Below, in pieces: positions 33,138 through 42,261 of a stretch of DNA of 64,000 bases (position 1 is the stretch's first letter; every line of letters starts with the position of its first letter). This DNA is from Jatrophihabitans sp964252635 (lineage in GTDB: Bacteria > Actinomycetota > Actinomycetes > Mycobacteriales > Jatrophihabitantaceae): assembly GCF_964252635.1 (NCBI RefSeq), contig NZ_CAXUNP010000020.1, positions 5,494 through 69,493 of the forward strand, given 5' to 3'. The notes under the pieces were generated by a model. It did no database searches, was not told the origin of the DNA, and worked only from the letters and a program-made list of their open reading frames with translations. The position numbers and the translations under genes were made by a program.

Positions 33138-33446
33138 ATGAGTGCTGGCGACGGAACCATCCAGTTCGACACCGACCAGATCGCGACGCTGTCCTCGCAG
33201 ACCATGTCCCACCAGAAGCAGTGGGACGACATCTGGAGCGGCGTCATGAAGCACCTGTCGCACGCCGCCGCAGAGGCGCTGTCGCAGTCGCCGGGCGGCT
33301 CGCTGTCCGAGCGCACCCAGGCCTACCACCGCAAGACTCAGGCGTACACCGCGAACGTGCAGCGCCAGGGGCAGGCGGTCGGCCGGGTCGGGGACACAGC
33401 CGTGCAGACCAACTCGCACATGACGAAGATCATCCGCGGCGCCTGA
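33138..33446 (+). CDS. WXG100-like ESX substrate
   Basis: A 102-residue helical protein with WDDIWSG near residues 29-35, a close variant of the WxG turn (W-S-G), between two helices. The second helix contains TQAYHRKTQAYTANVQRQGQAV. It is the probable partner of the protein 13 bases upstream. ATG at 33138 after AGGGGAAG. A YxxxD/E export signal is not obvious in either partner. Confidence 0.78.
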   Translation: MSAGDGTIQFDTDQIATLSSQTMSHQKQWDDIWSGVMKHLSHAAAEALSQSPGGSLSERTQAYHRKTQAYTANVQRQGQAVGRVGDTAVQTNSHMTKIIRGA

Positions 33447-33484
33447 CGGCACGCGAAGACACGCTCTGGGGGGAGGGACGACGC

Positions 33485-34150
33485 ATGGTTTTCGACGTGT
33501 CGTCCCGCCACCCGGGTCGTGTCCGGTACGCCCTGACGCTGAGCGTGATCGCCGTTGCGCTGACCGCATGCGGGTCGTCGGGTCCACACGGCCATCGCTC
33601 TTCCGGCACGTCGTCGGCCGGTGACGTATCGACGCCTGCTCCAGCCGCGTCCAGCTCGACGTCAGTGGCGACGGTCAGCCCGACGTCCGCCGGACCGACG
33701 CCGATCTCGCTGCCGTCGCAGAAACCGGCGCCGGTGGTCAAGCGCAAAGTCAGCCGCCCTGCCGGTCTGGCCCCTATCAGCGGCAACCTGTGCGACGCGG
33801 CAGTGTTCGGGGGTGCGCCGGGCCTTCTGCACACCGCCATGACGCGGTATCGACAGCCCGACCAGCAGATCAACCAGGTCGGCGCAGCCGCCGGCGTGCT
33901 GGAGGTTTCGTTGCCGGGCGCGCAGAAGGCGCGGGCGGCGCTGGTCAAGGCTGGTTACCGCACCAGCTTCGCCGCGGTGCAGGATCTGACCGAGATGATC
34001 CCCATCGAGCAGGGCGTGATCAGCGCCTACCGCAGCCGCAACCTCGACCCGATCCCGGCGCTCTACCTGAAACTCATCACCGCCGGAAACCAATACGTCG
34101 CCGACAGCGACGCAGCCTACAAATCCGGACGTGACTTCTGCACCGACTGA
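33485..34150 (+). CDS. Lipoprotein in ESX cargo cluster
   Basis: A 221-residue predicted lipoprotein. The signal sequence ends in the lipobox LTAC (C34), followed by a Ser/Thr/Pro linker (about 40-95) and a helical domain of about 120 residues containing two cysteines (C104 and C219). The ATG follows a strong GGGGGGAGGG site by 8 bases. I do not recognise the domain. Position inside the cargo run suggests a cell-surface role tied to the secreted proteins. Confidence 0.78.
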   Translation: MVFDVSSRHPGRVRYALTLSVIAVALTACGSSGPHGHRSSGTSSAGDVSTPAPAASSSTSVATVSPTSAGPTPISLPSQKPAPVVKRKVSRPAGLAPISGNLCDAAVFGGAPGLLHTAMTRYRQPDQQINQVGAAAGVLEVSLPGAQKARAALVKAGYRTSFAAVQDLTEMIPIEQGVISAYRSRNLDPIPALYLKLITAGNQYVADSDAAYKSGRDFCTD

Positions 34151-34188
34151 ACGCTGGTGCCGATGCGGCGTCCGTACCGGCCGACTCA

Positions 34189-34240
34189 TCAGCACTGACC
34201 AGCACTGACCAGCACTGAGCAGCATTTGACACTGAGCAGC
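34189..34240. repeat. Short CAGCACTGAC tandem repeats
   Basis: Three near-perfect 10-base copies (CAGCACTGAC) from about 34192, followed by two diverged CTGAGCAGCAT copies, in the 141-base gap before the gene at 34292. No hairpin of note. Confidence 0.7.
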
Positions 34241-34291
34241 ATCGACCAGGATCGCTTCGGCCCCTTGGCGACTCGACGGAAAGGACCTCTC

Positions 34292-34681
34292 GTGTCGGGA
34301 CACAAAAAAGACGATCCGCGCGTGTACACGCCCAACGTCACCCCGCAGACCGCGGGCCACTCGGTAGTCATCGCTCCGCACAAGCTCGAAGCGGCGATCA
34401 AGAAGTTCCAGCAGGAAAGCGTCAATCAGTCCCCCCGCCATCTGAAAAGGACGCTGGAGTCGGCGATGCTCAGCGCCGGCGACTTCGGCTCGATCCCGAA
34501 CGCGTCCGCGGTGTCCAAGGAGCTGATGGGGTTCGTCTCCGGGCACCTCGCCGCGATGAGCACGATGGGTGACGTGCTCGCGGACTTCGTGAGCCGGGTG
34601 CAGGCTGCGGCAGAGCTGGGCCGCCAGGCCGACACCGAGACCCGCAGCACGATGAAGCAAGCACGCGGACACGGCAACTGA
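34292..34681 (+). CDS. Small helical ESX-cluster protein
   Basis: A 129-residue protein, GTG start at 34292 after GGAAAGGA. The first 30 residues are polar (VSGHKKDDPRVYTPNV), then three helices including KLEAAIKKFQQES and GDVLADFVSRVQAAAELGRQ. No membrane segment, no WXG motif and no cysteine. It has the look of an actinobacterial ESX helper or substrate related to WXG100 proteins but I cannot place it in a family. It lies 24 bases before the PPE-like gene, so they are co-transcribed. Confidence 0.72.
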   Translation: MSGHKKDDPRVYTPNVTPQTAGHSVVIAPHKLEAAIKKFQQESVNQSPRHLKRTLESAMLSAGDFGSIPNASAVSKELMGFVSGHLAAMSTMGDVLADFVSRVQAAAELGRQADTETRSTMKQARGHGN

Positions 34682-34705
34682 GCGTCGAGGAACGGAGGAG
34701 TAGAC

Positions 34706-36256
34706 ATGGCAGACGAATGGGGCATGGACGAGGCCTACGACATGTTGATGTCGCCTCTTCCCTACATGCAGGCGTCCGCGGCGCAAATGATCCGGAACTT
34801 CGGAACCGCTGCCCAGCTGATGGCACAGTCGCTGCGCCAGAACGCAGCAGGCGGTGAGGGTGCGGGCGACGCAGGTGAGGCGATGCGGACGCAGAGCGAG
34901 TCGCACGCGGAGTGGTTCGACCAGGTGGCGGCCAATTCGGCCCACGCCGCGAGCAGGCTCGACACCCTGTCCGGAAACGGCCACCAGTACCAGGCCTCGG
35001 CCTCGACCGTCTATCACTCCTACAAGCAGTCGATCGCGCGTGACGCCAAGGACCCGTCGGGTGCCAGCGACGTGCACCAGATCCACATGGAGCAGGCCGG
35101 TAGCCGGCAGCTCTCGGGCACCGTGAACGACTGGAGCTCCGACTACTCGTCCTTCACCGCTCCGAAGCCGCCACCGGTCCCCACGGGCGACGGCGGCACC
35201 TACGGCAGCGGGGGATCGGGCGGGTCGGGCGGCGGCGGCGACACCGTCCCGGTGTCCGGCGGTGGAGCTCATCAGGCCCAGGCGTCCGGCACGGGCCGGC
35301 AGGCGGTGTTCGTGGCCCCGGCAGGCGTCGTAGGCACGGGCAAGCCGCGTCGGCCCGTGGACCGCGGCCCAGGCGTGACCGGAAGCGTCGAGGTCGGGCC
35401 CGACGGTGGCGAGTTCGCGGGTTGGTACAAGGACCCGCGCACCGGTTACTACATCGACCCGAAGACCGGTCGCGAGTACGACCCGGCCAGCCAGCGCTGG
35501 GTCGACCCCGTCACCGGTCAACCCTTCGGTGACGTGGCCAAGTACGCCACCGGCCTGCAGGGTCTCGGGACGGAGTCGACGACCGGCGGCCTGCTGTCCG
35601 ACGTCGGGGGCGCCGGGGTGCTGGGCGGCGCGGCCGCGCCCGGCGGTGCTGGAGCGTTCGCCGGGCTCGTGGGTTCCGGCCTCGCCGGCGACCCGGCGGC
35701 CGTGGCAGTCGGGTACGGCGGTGTGTTGCCGCCGTCGCTGGCCAATGGCTCGGCGGCGTCGAGCGCATTGTGGAACCAGGCCGGCCGGTCGTTGGGCGTC
35801 AACCGCGCCGTGGCGTCGGAGATGCTGGGCCGCGAGCAGGCCGCCCGGTCCGGGCGCCCGTACATGCCCAGCACGCAGGCCCAGGCCGGCCAAGGCTTCG
35901 GCGGAGCTCGGAACCGGCCCGGATACGTCACCGCGGAGGACGAGGAGTCTGCGCTGTTCTCGAGCCCGGCGGCGCGCCGCACCGGCGCCGCCGCGGCGGC
36001 AGAGGAGGGGGAAGAGCTGGCGGCGGGTCGCATGGCTGCGGGTCGCGGCGGTGCGAACGGTCGCGGCGGCGCGGCCGCGGCCGAGGAGGAGCAGGCGGCG
36101 GCCTCGGCAGCGGGCCGACGGTCCTACCTGCCCCCGTCACAGGCCGGCAGCCGGTCCGACAAGGACGACAAGCGGCGCGATCGGCCGGACTGGCTGGTGG
36201 AGGACGCGTTCGGTGTCGACGACCAGCCGGCCGGCGCCGGCGTGCTCGGCGAATAG
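34706..36256 (+). CDS. PPE/EspB-like ESX substrate with Gly-rich middle
   Basis: A 516-residue protein. The first about 150 residues are helical, then comes a glycine/serine linker (about 155-190). A short segment with three related turns, WYKDPRTGYYIDPKTGREYD and RWVDPVTGQPFG (about 236-271), resembles OCRE/WW-type repeats. A Gly/Ala-rich middle follows, then an acidic/basic tail ending RRDRPDWLVEDAFGVDD. That RPD(W/Y)LVED ending is common in PPE-like proteins of actinobacterial ESX loci. It is probably exported through the EccC machine. GGAGGAG precedes the ATG closely. Target and role unknown. Confidence 0.78.
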   Translation: MADEWGMDEAYDMLMSPLPYMQASAAQMIRNFGTAAQLMAQSLRQNAAGGEGAGDAGEAMRTQSESHAEWFDQVAANSAHAASRLDTLSGNGHQYQASASTVYHSYKQSIARDAKDPSGASDVHQIHMEQAGSRQLSGTVNDWSSDYSSFTAPKPPPVPTGDGGTYGSGGSGGSGGGGDTVPVSGGGAHQAQASGTGRQAVFVAPAGVVGTGKPRRPVDRGPGVTGSVEVGPDGGEFAGWYKDPRTGYYIDPKTGREYDPASQRWVDPVTGQPFGDVAKYATGLQGLGTESTTGGLLSDVGGAGVLGGAAAPGGAGAFAGLVGSGLAGDPAAVAVGYGGVLPPSLANGSAASSALWNQAGRSLGVNRAVASEMLGREQAARSGRPYMPSTQAQAGQGFGGARNRPGYVTAEDEESALFSSPAARRTGAAAAAEEGEELAAGRMAAGRGGANGRGGAAAAEEEQAAASAAGRRSYLPPSQAGSRSDKDDKRRDRPDWLVEDAFGVDDQPAGAGVLGE

Positions 36257-36279
36257 CTCAGGCGAGAAGGAGTTCAGCG

Positions 36280-36612
36280 ATGCCCTCGATGCAGTACAAC
36301 ACCGGCAACCTGCGTACCGGCAGCCAGCACGCGACGTCGGCGTCGGCGTCGGCGAGCGAGGCGGCCGACGCGCTCAGCGGTGCCGGCGGGGGCTCGCCGT
36401 TCGGCGACGTCGACGGCGGAGACTCGTTGCACGGTGCCGTGGGCGTGGCCCGCAACCACCACCAGGTCGGCGCGCGCACGACGGCCGGCAACGCCAATGC
36501 TGCGGCCGCGCGCGCCTCGGGCGCAGCCCGGCTCGGCGACCACAACACCGACGAGACCACGCGCCTCGCGCCGCGTTCCGCTCCGGCGAGCGCGGTCCGC
36601 GAGGGCATGTAG
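36280..36612 (+). CDS. Small Ala/Gly-rich ESX-cluster protein
   Basis: A 110-residue protein starting MPSMQYNTGNLRTGSQHATS, with a low-complexity centre (ASASASEAADALSGAGGG) and an alanine-rich helix. No cysteine, membrane helix or WXG motif. ATG at 36280 after GAGAAGGAG. It sits 23 bases after the PPE-like gene and 19 before the large protein. It may be the small partner or chaperone of one of them, by analogy with Esx-type partners of long substrates; this is inference from position. Confidence 0.72.
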   Translation: MPSMQYNTGNLRTGSQHATSASASASEAADALSGAGGGSPFGDVDGGDSLHGAVGVARNHHQVGARTTAGNANAAAARASGAARLGDHNTDETTRLAPRSAPASAVREGM

Positions 36613-36631
36613 GTCAGGCGGGGAGTCACGG

Positions 36632-39427
36632 ATGACGGGGTACAGCTTCGACGAGGCAACCTTGTCCTCGAAGGCCAATGTGGATCCCTGGAAGATGCAC
36701 CGGCAGCTGCACACGGGTGATCCGGCCGCGATCGAGTCGCTGGCAACGGCCTTCTTCAAGGCAAGCGGACACTCGTCCGAGGCGACGTCGTCGCTCAAGT
36801 TGTGGAAAACCTACGTCGGACAGGGCTACAAGACGCAGGGCTCCTCGCCGTTGGACGTGAACGCCGAGGCACACAAGATGGCCAAGAGCAGCGAGCTCGG
36901 TCATCGGCACACCTACCAGATCGCCAAGATCCTGCGCGGCGTCGGGAGCGACCTGGACACCGCGACGGTCCAGGCCGGCACCGAGGTGACGGCGCTGAAC
37001 TCGCGGATCACCTCACTGGTCGCGCAGTACAACCAGCTGGTGACGCTGTACCACCACACCGGTGAGGACCGTGAGCCGAACAACGGCGAGGACGCCGCGC
37101 TGCTGGCCATCTTCAACCAGGCGGTGGCCGCCACCAGGTCGCACGGCGGGACGGTCAAGCACCTGCTGACCGGTTACGAGACCAGCCTGCACGGCGCACT
37201 GAAGTCGATGGCCGATCTCGGCTACGTGCCGCCGGACGGCCACGACGAGGGCCCGGGCGGGATCGACCTCAGCGCCGGGACCAAGGACGGCAAGACCACC
37301 GTGTCCGCCGCGAAGAGCGGCAACAAGGCGCAGCTGCAGCAGTCGACGTACGCACTGAGCATCATCAACGACGCCATCAAGCATCACGGGGGCCACGTCG
37401 GCGACGACGAGTACGCCTACCTGTACTCCTACTACGACCAGACCGCCGGGCACTCCGGCACCATCTGGCACGCCGTCAAGGGCGACGCCACGCTGAAGAA
37501 CGGTGCCGGGCAGGCCTACGCGAACGGGCTGCTCAACCTCACCCGCGGCGCGGAACAGACCGACGACAACGGTGTCGGCCCGTACGTGCGCAACGAGCAC
37601 GGCGTCGGCACCTTCGGCCGCGGCGGTGTCGACGGGCTTCCGGCGTCGGTGCAGGACGTGCTGAAATCGAATCTCGGGGTGGTCAAAGACGCCGGGTCGC
37701 AGCCGATGCGGCGCGCCGAGTACGTCGACGGCCACTGGGTCATCCCCAACCTGGGCAACGACCAGGGTTTCACCTCGCTGCTGAGCCTCGCGTCCAAGGA
37801 CATGAACGGCGGCACCGAGTTCTCGCAGACCCTGGGCGAGGCGGGCCTGCGGTGGAAGCAGCAACTGAACACGATCGACCACAACACGTACAACTGGGTG
37901 AAGTCCCATGACAGCAACCCGACCCACAACGGCGCACCCGACGTCGATCCGAAGAAGCTGAAGCTTCCTGACGGCTTCACCGGGAAGTTCGACCACAACG
38001 GCAACCCGATCAACGACGACACGTTGTCCTCGCAGGCGCTGCAGACCATGTCGTCGAACCAGACGGCGGCCACCAACTTCCTGCTCGACGCCCACGACCG
38101 CCGCACGTTGCTGGGTGAGAACTGGAACCACGACACGGGTGCGGCCGCGACCCTGCTGACCGGGACGGCGCCCGACCCGTCCGGCAGGACCCTGCGCAAC
38201 CAGGCCGCGCTCGACGTCATGCGCGACGCCGGCCACGACTACAAGCACCTCGACGCGCTCGCCTCGACCGACGTGAAGCGCGCCCTGACGCTGGTCGCCA
38301 CGCAACACCTCGACACCTTCGCCCAGGACATCCCGCCCAACGCCCACCCCGGGGACGGGTTGATCCTGACGGGCATCGACGGCAAGCCCGAGCACGGGGT
38401 CTTCCTCAACATCGGCGATCAGGCGAACTACCTGAAGCTGGTGGCCGGGTTCGGCGGCAACGACTTCGGCCTGCTGCACGCCGCAGCCATGGAACGCGGG
38501 GCGCAGTACGTCGCCCACGGCATCCAGATCGGCGGCGAGCACGGCCAGGAGGCGCGCACCATGGCGTCCCTGCTCAACTCGCGGGTGAACAACGCCGCGG
38601 TGGCATCGGCCAACGACACCATCCGCGCGAATATCGATGGGCACGGCAAGCAGGACGCCGCCGCGTTCCTGGCCGAGCAGAAGGCCGCGACCCAGAGCTG
38701 GGTGAAGACGCTGACCACGGACGGCATCGGCGTCGTGCTCGGGGGCGCCAGCCTGGTGGCCCCGGAGGTCGCGTTGCCGGCGCTCGGTGCGCTCGACTAC
38801 GTCAACTCGACGGCCAGCACGGTCGACGGCGACCTCGGCGGACCCAACGGTCCGGACCCCGCCGTCGTCGCGTCCATCCAGCACATCCAGTCGGACCTCA
38901 AGGACGTCAGCGCGATCCCGACGGCGACGGCGCAGTCGGCGCTCGACACCGACGCCGCTCAGCAATGGGTGGCGGTGCGCGCCCAGGACCTGCTGCCGCA
39001 GAGCTACCTGCACACCGCCGGCGCGAGCGAGCTGCAGGCCCACGCCGAGGCCATGGCCCTGTCGGCTGACGGCCGCCCCAAGTCCGACTTCGGCTATACC
39101 CCGGGCAGTGACGTCAGTGGCCAGCTGAACGACGTGATGCGCTCCACCTACGGACCGGACCGCGGATTGGTCGACGCCACGCACGGCTACGAGGAGGACA
39201 TGTCCGCACCGAACGGCCAGGACGTCTCCTTCGGCGGCGGCAAGATCGACAACGATCAGCGCAACCTGTACGAGGACTCCGGCGCCTGGGGCAGCGGTGA
39301 CACCCAGCACTCCATCGTCTACGGCGACGACTCGACCTACAAGTGGGTGGACGGCCCGCCGATGTCGCCCCGCGAGCCGCACTGGGCCACGTACCACTGG
39401 GTGCCCGAGGACAACAGCCCGAAATGA
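36632..39427 (+). CDS. 931-residue unknown protein, probable large ESX substrate
   Basis: No signal peptide and no long membrane helix. The N-terminal 190 residues are helical (VDPWKMHRQLHTGDPAAIES, LATAFFKASGHSSEATSSL), a pattern found at the start of long actinobacterial ESX-linked proteins. The centre (about 200-700) is polar and Asp/His/Asn-rich (DHNTYNWVKSHDSN, NWNHDTGAAATLL), and a Gly/Ala segment near 700-720 is mildly hydrophobic. The last 100 residues are aromatic and acidic (YGDDSTYKWVDGPPMSP). I see no nuclease, deaminase or ADP-ribosyltransferase motif. Its TGA overlaps the ATG of the next lipoprotein gene, so that lipoprotein is the nearest candidate partner. Confidence 0.8.
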   Translation: MTGYSFDEATLSSKANVDPWKMHRQLHTGDPAAIESLATAFFKASGHSSEATSSLKLWKTYVGQGYKTQGSSPLDVNAEAHKMAKSSELGHRHTYQIAKILRGVGSDLDTATVQAGTEVTALNSRITSLVAQYNQLVTLYHHTGEDREPNNGEDAALLAIFNQAVAATRSHGGTVKHLLTGYETSLHGALKSMADLGYVPPDGHDEGPGGIDLSAGTKDGKTTVSAAKSGNKAQLQQSTYALSIINDAIKHHGGHVGDDEYAYLYSYYDQTAGHSGTIWHAVKGDATLKNGAGQAYANGLLNLTRGAEQTDDNGVGPYVRNEHGVGTFGRGGVDGLPASVQDVLKSNLGVVKDAGSQPMRRAEYVDGHWVIPNLGNDQGFTSLLSLASKDMNGGTEFSQTLGEAGLRWKQQLNTIDHNTYNWVKSHDSNPTHNGAPDVDPKKLKLPDGFTGKFDHNGNPINDDTLSSQALQTMSSNQTAATNFLLDAHDRRTLLGENWNHDTGAAATLLTGTAPDPSGRTLRNQAALDVMRDAGHDYKHLDALASTDVKRALTLVATQHLDTFAQDIPPNAHPGDGLILTGIDGKPEHGVFLNIGDQANYLKLVAGFGGNDFGLLHAAAMERGAQYVAHGIQIGGEHGQEARTMASLLNSRVNNAAVASANDTIRANIDGHGKQDAAAFLAEQKAATQSWVKTLTTDGIGVVLGGASLVAPEVALPALGALDYVNSTASTVDGDLGGPNGPDPAVVASIQHIQSDLKDVSAIPTATAQSALDTDAAQQWVAVRAQDLLPQSYLHTAGASELQAHAEAMALSADGRPKSDFGYTPGSDVSGQLNDVMRSTYGPDRGLVDATHGYEEDMSAPNGQDVSFGGGKIDNDQRNLYEDSGAWGSGDTQHSIVYGDDSTYKWVDGPPMSPREPHWATYHWVPEDNSPK

Positions 39428-40560
39428 TGAGGCGCGCCCTGTGCGTCGCGGTCCTGCTGATCGTCTCGACGGCGGCGGTGGCGTGCGACAGCTCGAAAGC
39501 CGGCACCGGACCCAGCTCCGGCGGGCGGACCGCGACGGCAGCCGGCTGCCCCGCGACGGCGCTCGCCGAACCGATCTACGGTGGCGCCTCCGGTGTGCTC
39601 GACGTGACGGTCGGCGCGACGGGCCTCGCTGGTTTCGCCCGGGTCGATGCGCGCACGGGACGGGTGCACGCGGTCTGCCAGGGAGCAACGCTGACGAGCA
39701 GCGTCTCGCCGGGAGGGCAGCTCGGCTTCAGCGGCAGCGTCAACGACGATTTCGCCCTGACGACCGAGTTCTCGGTCCTGTTCGGGCCGCACAACTATCT
39801 GCCCGCGCCCACGCGTGGGGATCCTGCGGTCGTGCGGACGGTGGTGGACGTTCGTAGCGGAGCACGCGCACAGCTGGGTTTCACCGGCTGGACGATCCTC
39901 GCGGTGACCCGCTCCGGGCTGCTGCTCGAGCGGGCGAACCTGGCCTCGACGCACGCGGTGACGGCCACCGACTTCTGCGTCCTCGCCAACGTCAAGGACG
40001 GGGTGTCGTCATGTCGCCCGGTGCCCGGCGCCCGTGGGCCCGGGTTGGCGCTGGCCGGTCAGGACGGCCGCATCAGCTGGGCGCCGACGCGGTTCGTGCC
40101 GGCGCGTTTCGGTCAGCTGCGCGGGTCCGCCATCGCCGCAGGGAGCGGCATCGTCGCCTTCACTCAGGCGGCGGCGCGCGGCACGGCCACGACGGGGTCG
40201 GGACAGTTCCAGACCTCCATCGACCGGCGAGTGGTGATGTATCGACACGCCACGGGTTCGGACCTGACCTGGTCCGTCGTGGGGACCGCCGGAAGCACCT
40301 CGGTGACCGGCGCGGAACGCGTTGCCGAGGCGCCGGCCATCGACGCGCCGGGCAGCGGTTTCCTCGCCAGCGCGGACGGAACCGGACTGATGTTCCTGCT
40401 CTCGGACGCGTCGGCCGGTGCGGGAGTGACCCTGACGTCCGTGCGCGCCGGATCCGCCCGAACGACCCGACTGGCGATCGGGCAACCCGCGGGTGGGCCG
40501 CGGCTGACCGGCGAATCGTCTCTCGTGTCCTGGCCGTCGATTGCTCGCGAGACGCCCTGA
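39424..40560 (+). CDS. Lipoprotein coupled to the large ESX-cluster protein
   Basis: A 378-residue predicted lipoprotein: MMRRALCVAVLLIVSTAAVACDS gives a lipobox AVAC with the modified Cys at 21. The mature part (about 45-378) is beta-rich, with repeated G-x-hydrophobic strands and two further cysteine pairs, as in a beta-propeller. No enzyme motif is recognised. The ATGA overlap with the preceding gene implies coupled translation. It could be an immunity or surface-docking partner for that protein; this is inference only. Confidence 0.78.
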   Translation: MMRRALCVAVLLIVSTAAVACDSSKAGTGPSSGGRTATAAGCPATALAEPIYGGASGVLDVTVGATGLAGFARVDARTGRVHAVCQGATLTSSVSPGGQLGFSGSVNDDFALTTEFSVLFGPHNYLPAPTRGDPAVVRTVVDVRSGARAQLGFTGWTILAVTRSGLLLERANLASTHAVTATDFCVLANVKDGVSSCRPVPGARGPGLALAGQDGRISWAPTRFVPARFGQLRGSAIAAGSGIVAFTQAAARGTATTGSGQFQTSIDRRVVMYRHATGSDLTWSVVGTAGSTSVTGAERVAEAPAIDAPGSGFLASADGTGLMFLLSDASAGAGVTLTSVRAGSARTTRLAIGQPAGGPRLTGESSLVSWPSIARETP

Positions 40561-40602
40561 TCCGGGCGATCTTGTCCGCCGTCGCGGGACGCGCCGGGTA
40601 GC

Positions 40603-42261
40603 GTGCCTGCGGTGACAGCCGTTCGGTGCCGCGCCGCGGTGGTGGCGCTCTTCGTCGCCGTCGTGGCCGTGGCGGGCTGCAGCTCGGGCAGCACGGCCCG
40701 TCACCGCGACAAGAGCACCTCGCCGGCCCCGTCGTCTGTCCCCGCCTCGTCGACCGCAGCGCCGAGCAGGAGCTCCTCTTCTGCGTCCGCGTCCTCGTCG
40801 GCGAGTCGGGCGCCCCGCCGCTCGACGGCGTCGACGTCGACGTCCGCCGCCGGGTCCGGGGCCGGAGGGTTGGGCAGCGCCGCCCGCGCAGCAGTGCGTT
40901 ACGCCAACGCTCACGGCATGTACTCCGGCGTCGCCGTTCTTGACACGAAGACCGGTGCTTTGACCACCGCCGGCGTGGCCACGCAGAGCTTCGCCAGCGC
41001 GTCGGTGGCCAAGGTGCTCATCGCCGCGCGGCTGCTCGCCGAGCACCGAATGACCGGCACCACGGCCACCCGGGCGGCGTCGATGATCACCCGGTCCGAC
41101 AACGACGCGGCGTGGGCGCTGTACCCGCAGGTCGGCAAGGACGGGCTGGAGCCCTGGGTCGAGAAGCACTTCGGTGTGCCCGGCCTGGGCGGCCCGCCCT
41201 CGATGCCGGGCATCTGGGGCAGCACGCAACTGACGGCCCGCGGCCTGGTGCAGCTCTACGCCAAGCTCAAGGCCGACCCGACGGTGTGGCCGTGGCTCTC
41301 GTCGCACCTGCACGCCTACCAACAGCGCTCGGCCGGCGGCGAGCCGAACGCGTTCGGGTTCGCGACGGCGCAGCCCTCGGCGGGGGTCAAGAACGGCTGG
41401 GACACCAACCGCGACCCCGCCCACCCGAGCAACGCGATCATCAACAGCACCGGCTTCGTGGGCCACGACCGGTACGCCGTCGCCGTGCTGTCCGAGGGCG
41501 GTCACGCGCTGTACTTCACCCGCGGCGAAGCGGTCGTCACCCAGCAGGCCCGGCTGATCACCGCGGCGACGACATCGGCCGCGACGGCGGGCCCGAGCAG
41601 CGCGTCGCCGCTGGTCGTCCTCGACCCGGGTCACAACGGCGGCAACGCCGCGCACCTGTCGACGATCAACCGTTCGGTGTACGCGGGATACGGCGAGCAC
41701 AAGCCGTGCAACACGACCGGTACCGAGACGAACTCCGGCTACCCCGAGCACGCGTTCACCTGGGACGTCAGCAAGCACGTGCGGACGATCCTGCAGGCGC
41801 ACGGTGTACGGGTGCGGATGACGCGCAGCAGCGACTCCGGCGTCGGGCCGTGCGTCGACGTCCGCGCCCGCCTCGAGAGCGCTCCCGGTGTCGCGTTGTC
41901 CGTGGCCATCCACGCCGACGGCGCGCCGTCGTCCGGGCACGGGTTCCACGTCAACGAGGACCGCCGACGTCCCGAGGGCGCGTCCGCCGCCACCGTCGCC
42001 CGCACCACCGCGCTGGGCAAGGACCTGCACCGTGCGCTCGTCGCGTCGTCCGGTCTCGTCCCGTCGACCTACATCGGCTCGGACGGTTACTACTACCGGA
42101 CCGACCTGGCGGGGCTGAACCTGACCACCACGCCCACGTCGTTCCTCGAGCTGGGCAACATGCGCAATGCCCACGACGCCGCGCTGCAGCGGTCGGCGAG
42201 CGGCCGGGAGCGGATCGCCGCCGCGGTCGCCGCGGGCATCCTGGCCTACCTGGGGCGTTAG
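40603..42261 (+). CDS. Lipoprotein fusing an SxxK serine hydrolase to an Amidase_3 peptidoglycan amidase
   Basis: A 552-residue exported protein. The lipobox AVAGC places the lipid Cys at 26, followed by a Ser-rich linker to about 85. Residues 90-325 look like a class A beta-lactamase-type domain: S134-VA-K137, S165-D166-N167 and K263-N264-G265 in place of KTG. Residues 335-550 are an N-acetylmuramoyl-L-alanine amidase (Amidase_3) with zinc ligands H344 (DPGHNGG), E382 and H437 (AIHADG) and catalytic E516 (FLELGNMRN). Starts at GTG 40603 or GTG 40612. The pairing suggests a wall-remodelling enzyme; the first domain could be a carboxypeptidase, an esterase or inactive. Confidence 0.9.
   Translation: MPAVTAVRCRAAVVALFVAVVAVAGCSSGSTARHRDKSTSPAPSSVPASSTAAPSRSSSSASASSSASRAPRRSTASTSTSAAGSGAGGLGSAARAAVRYANAHGMYSGVAVLDTKTGALTTAGVATQSFASASVAKVLIAARLLAEHRMTGTTATRAASMITRSDNDAAWALYPQVGKDGLEPWVEKHFGVPGLGGPPSMPGIWGSTQLTARGLVQLYAKLKADPTVWPWLSSHLHAYQQRSAGGEPNAFGFATAQPSAGVKNGWDTNRDPAHPSNAIINSTGFVGHDRYAVAVLSEGGHALYFTRGEAVVTQQARLITAATTSAATAGPSSASPLVVLDPGHNGGNAAHLSTINRSVYAGYGEHKPCNTTGTETNSGYPEHAFTWDVSKHVRTILQAHGVRVRMTRSSDSGVGPCVDVRARLESAPGVALSVAIHADGAPSSGHGFHVNEDRRRPEGASAATVARTTALGKDLHRALVASSGLVPSTYIGSDGYYYRTDLAGLNLTTTPTSFLELGNMRNAHDAALQRSASGRERIAAAVAAGILAYLGR

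Noticed and set aside
22436..40560. tRNA-Thr followed by the ESX locus, considered as a genomic island integrated at the tRNA.
   Set aside because: No integrase and no direct repeat of the tRNA 3' end was found, and the secretion genes have normal composition for the window.
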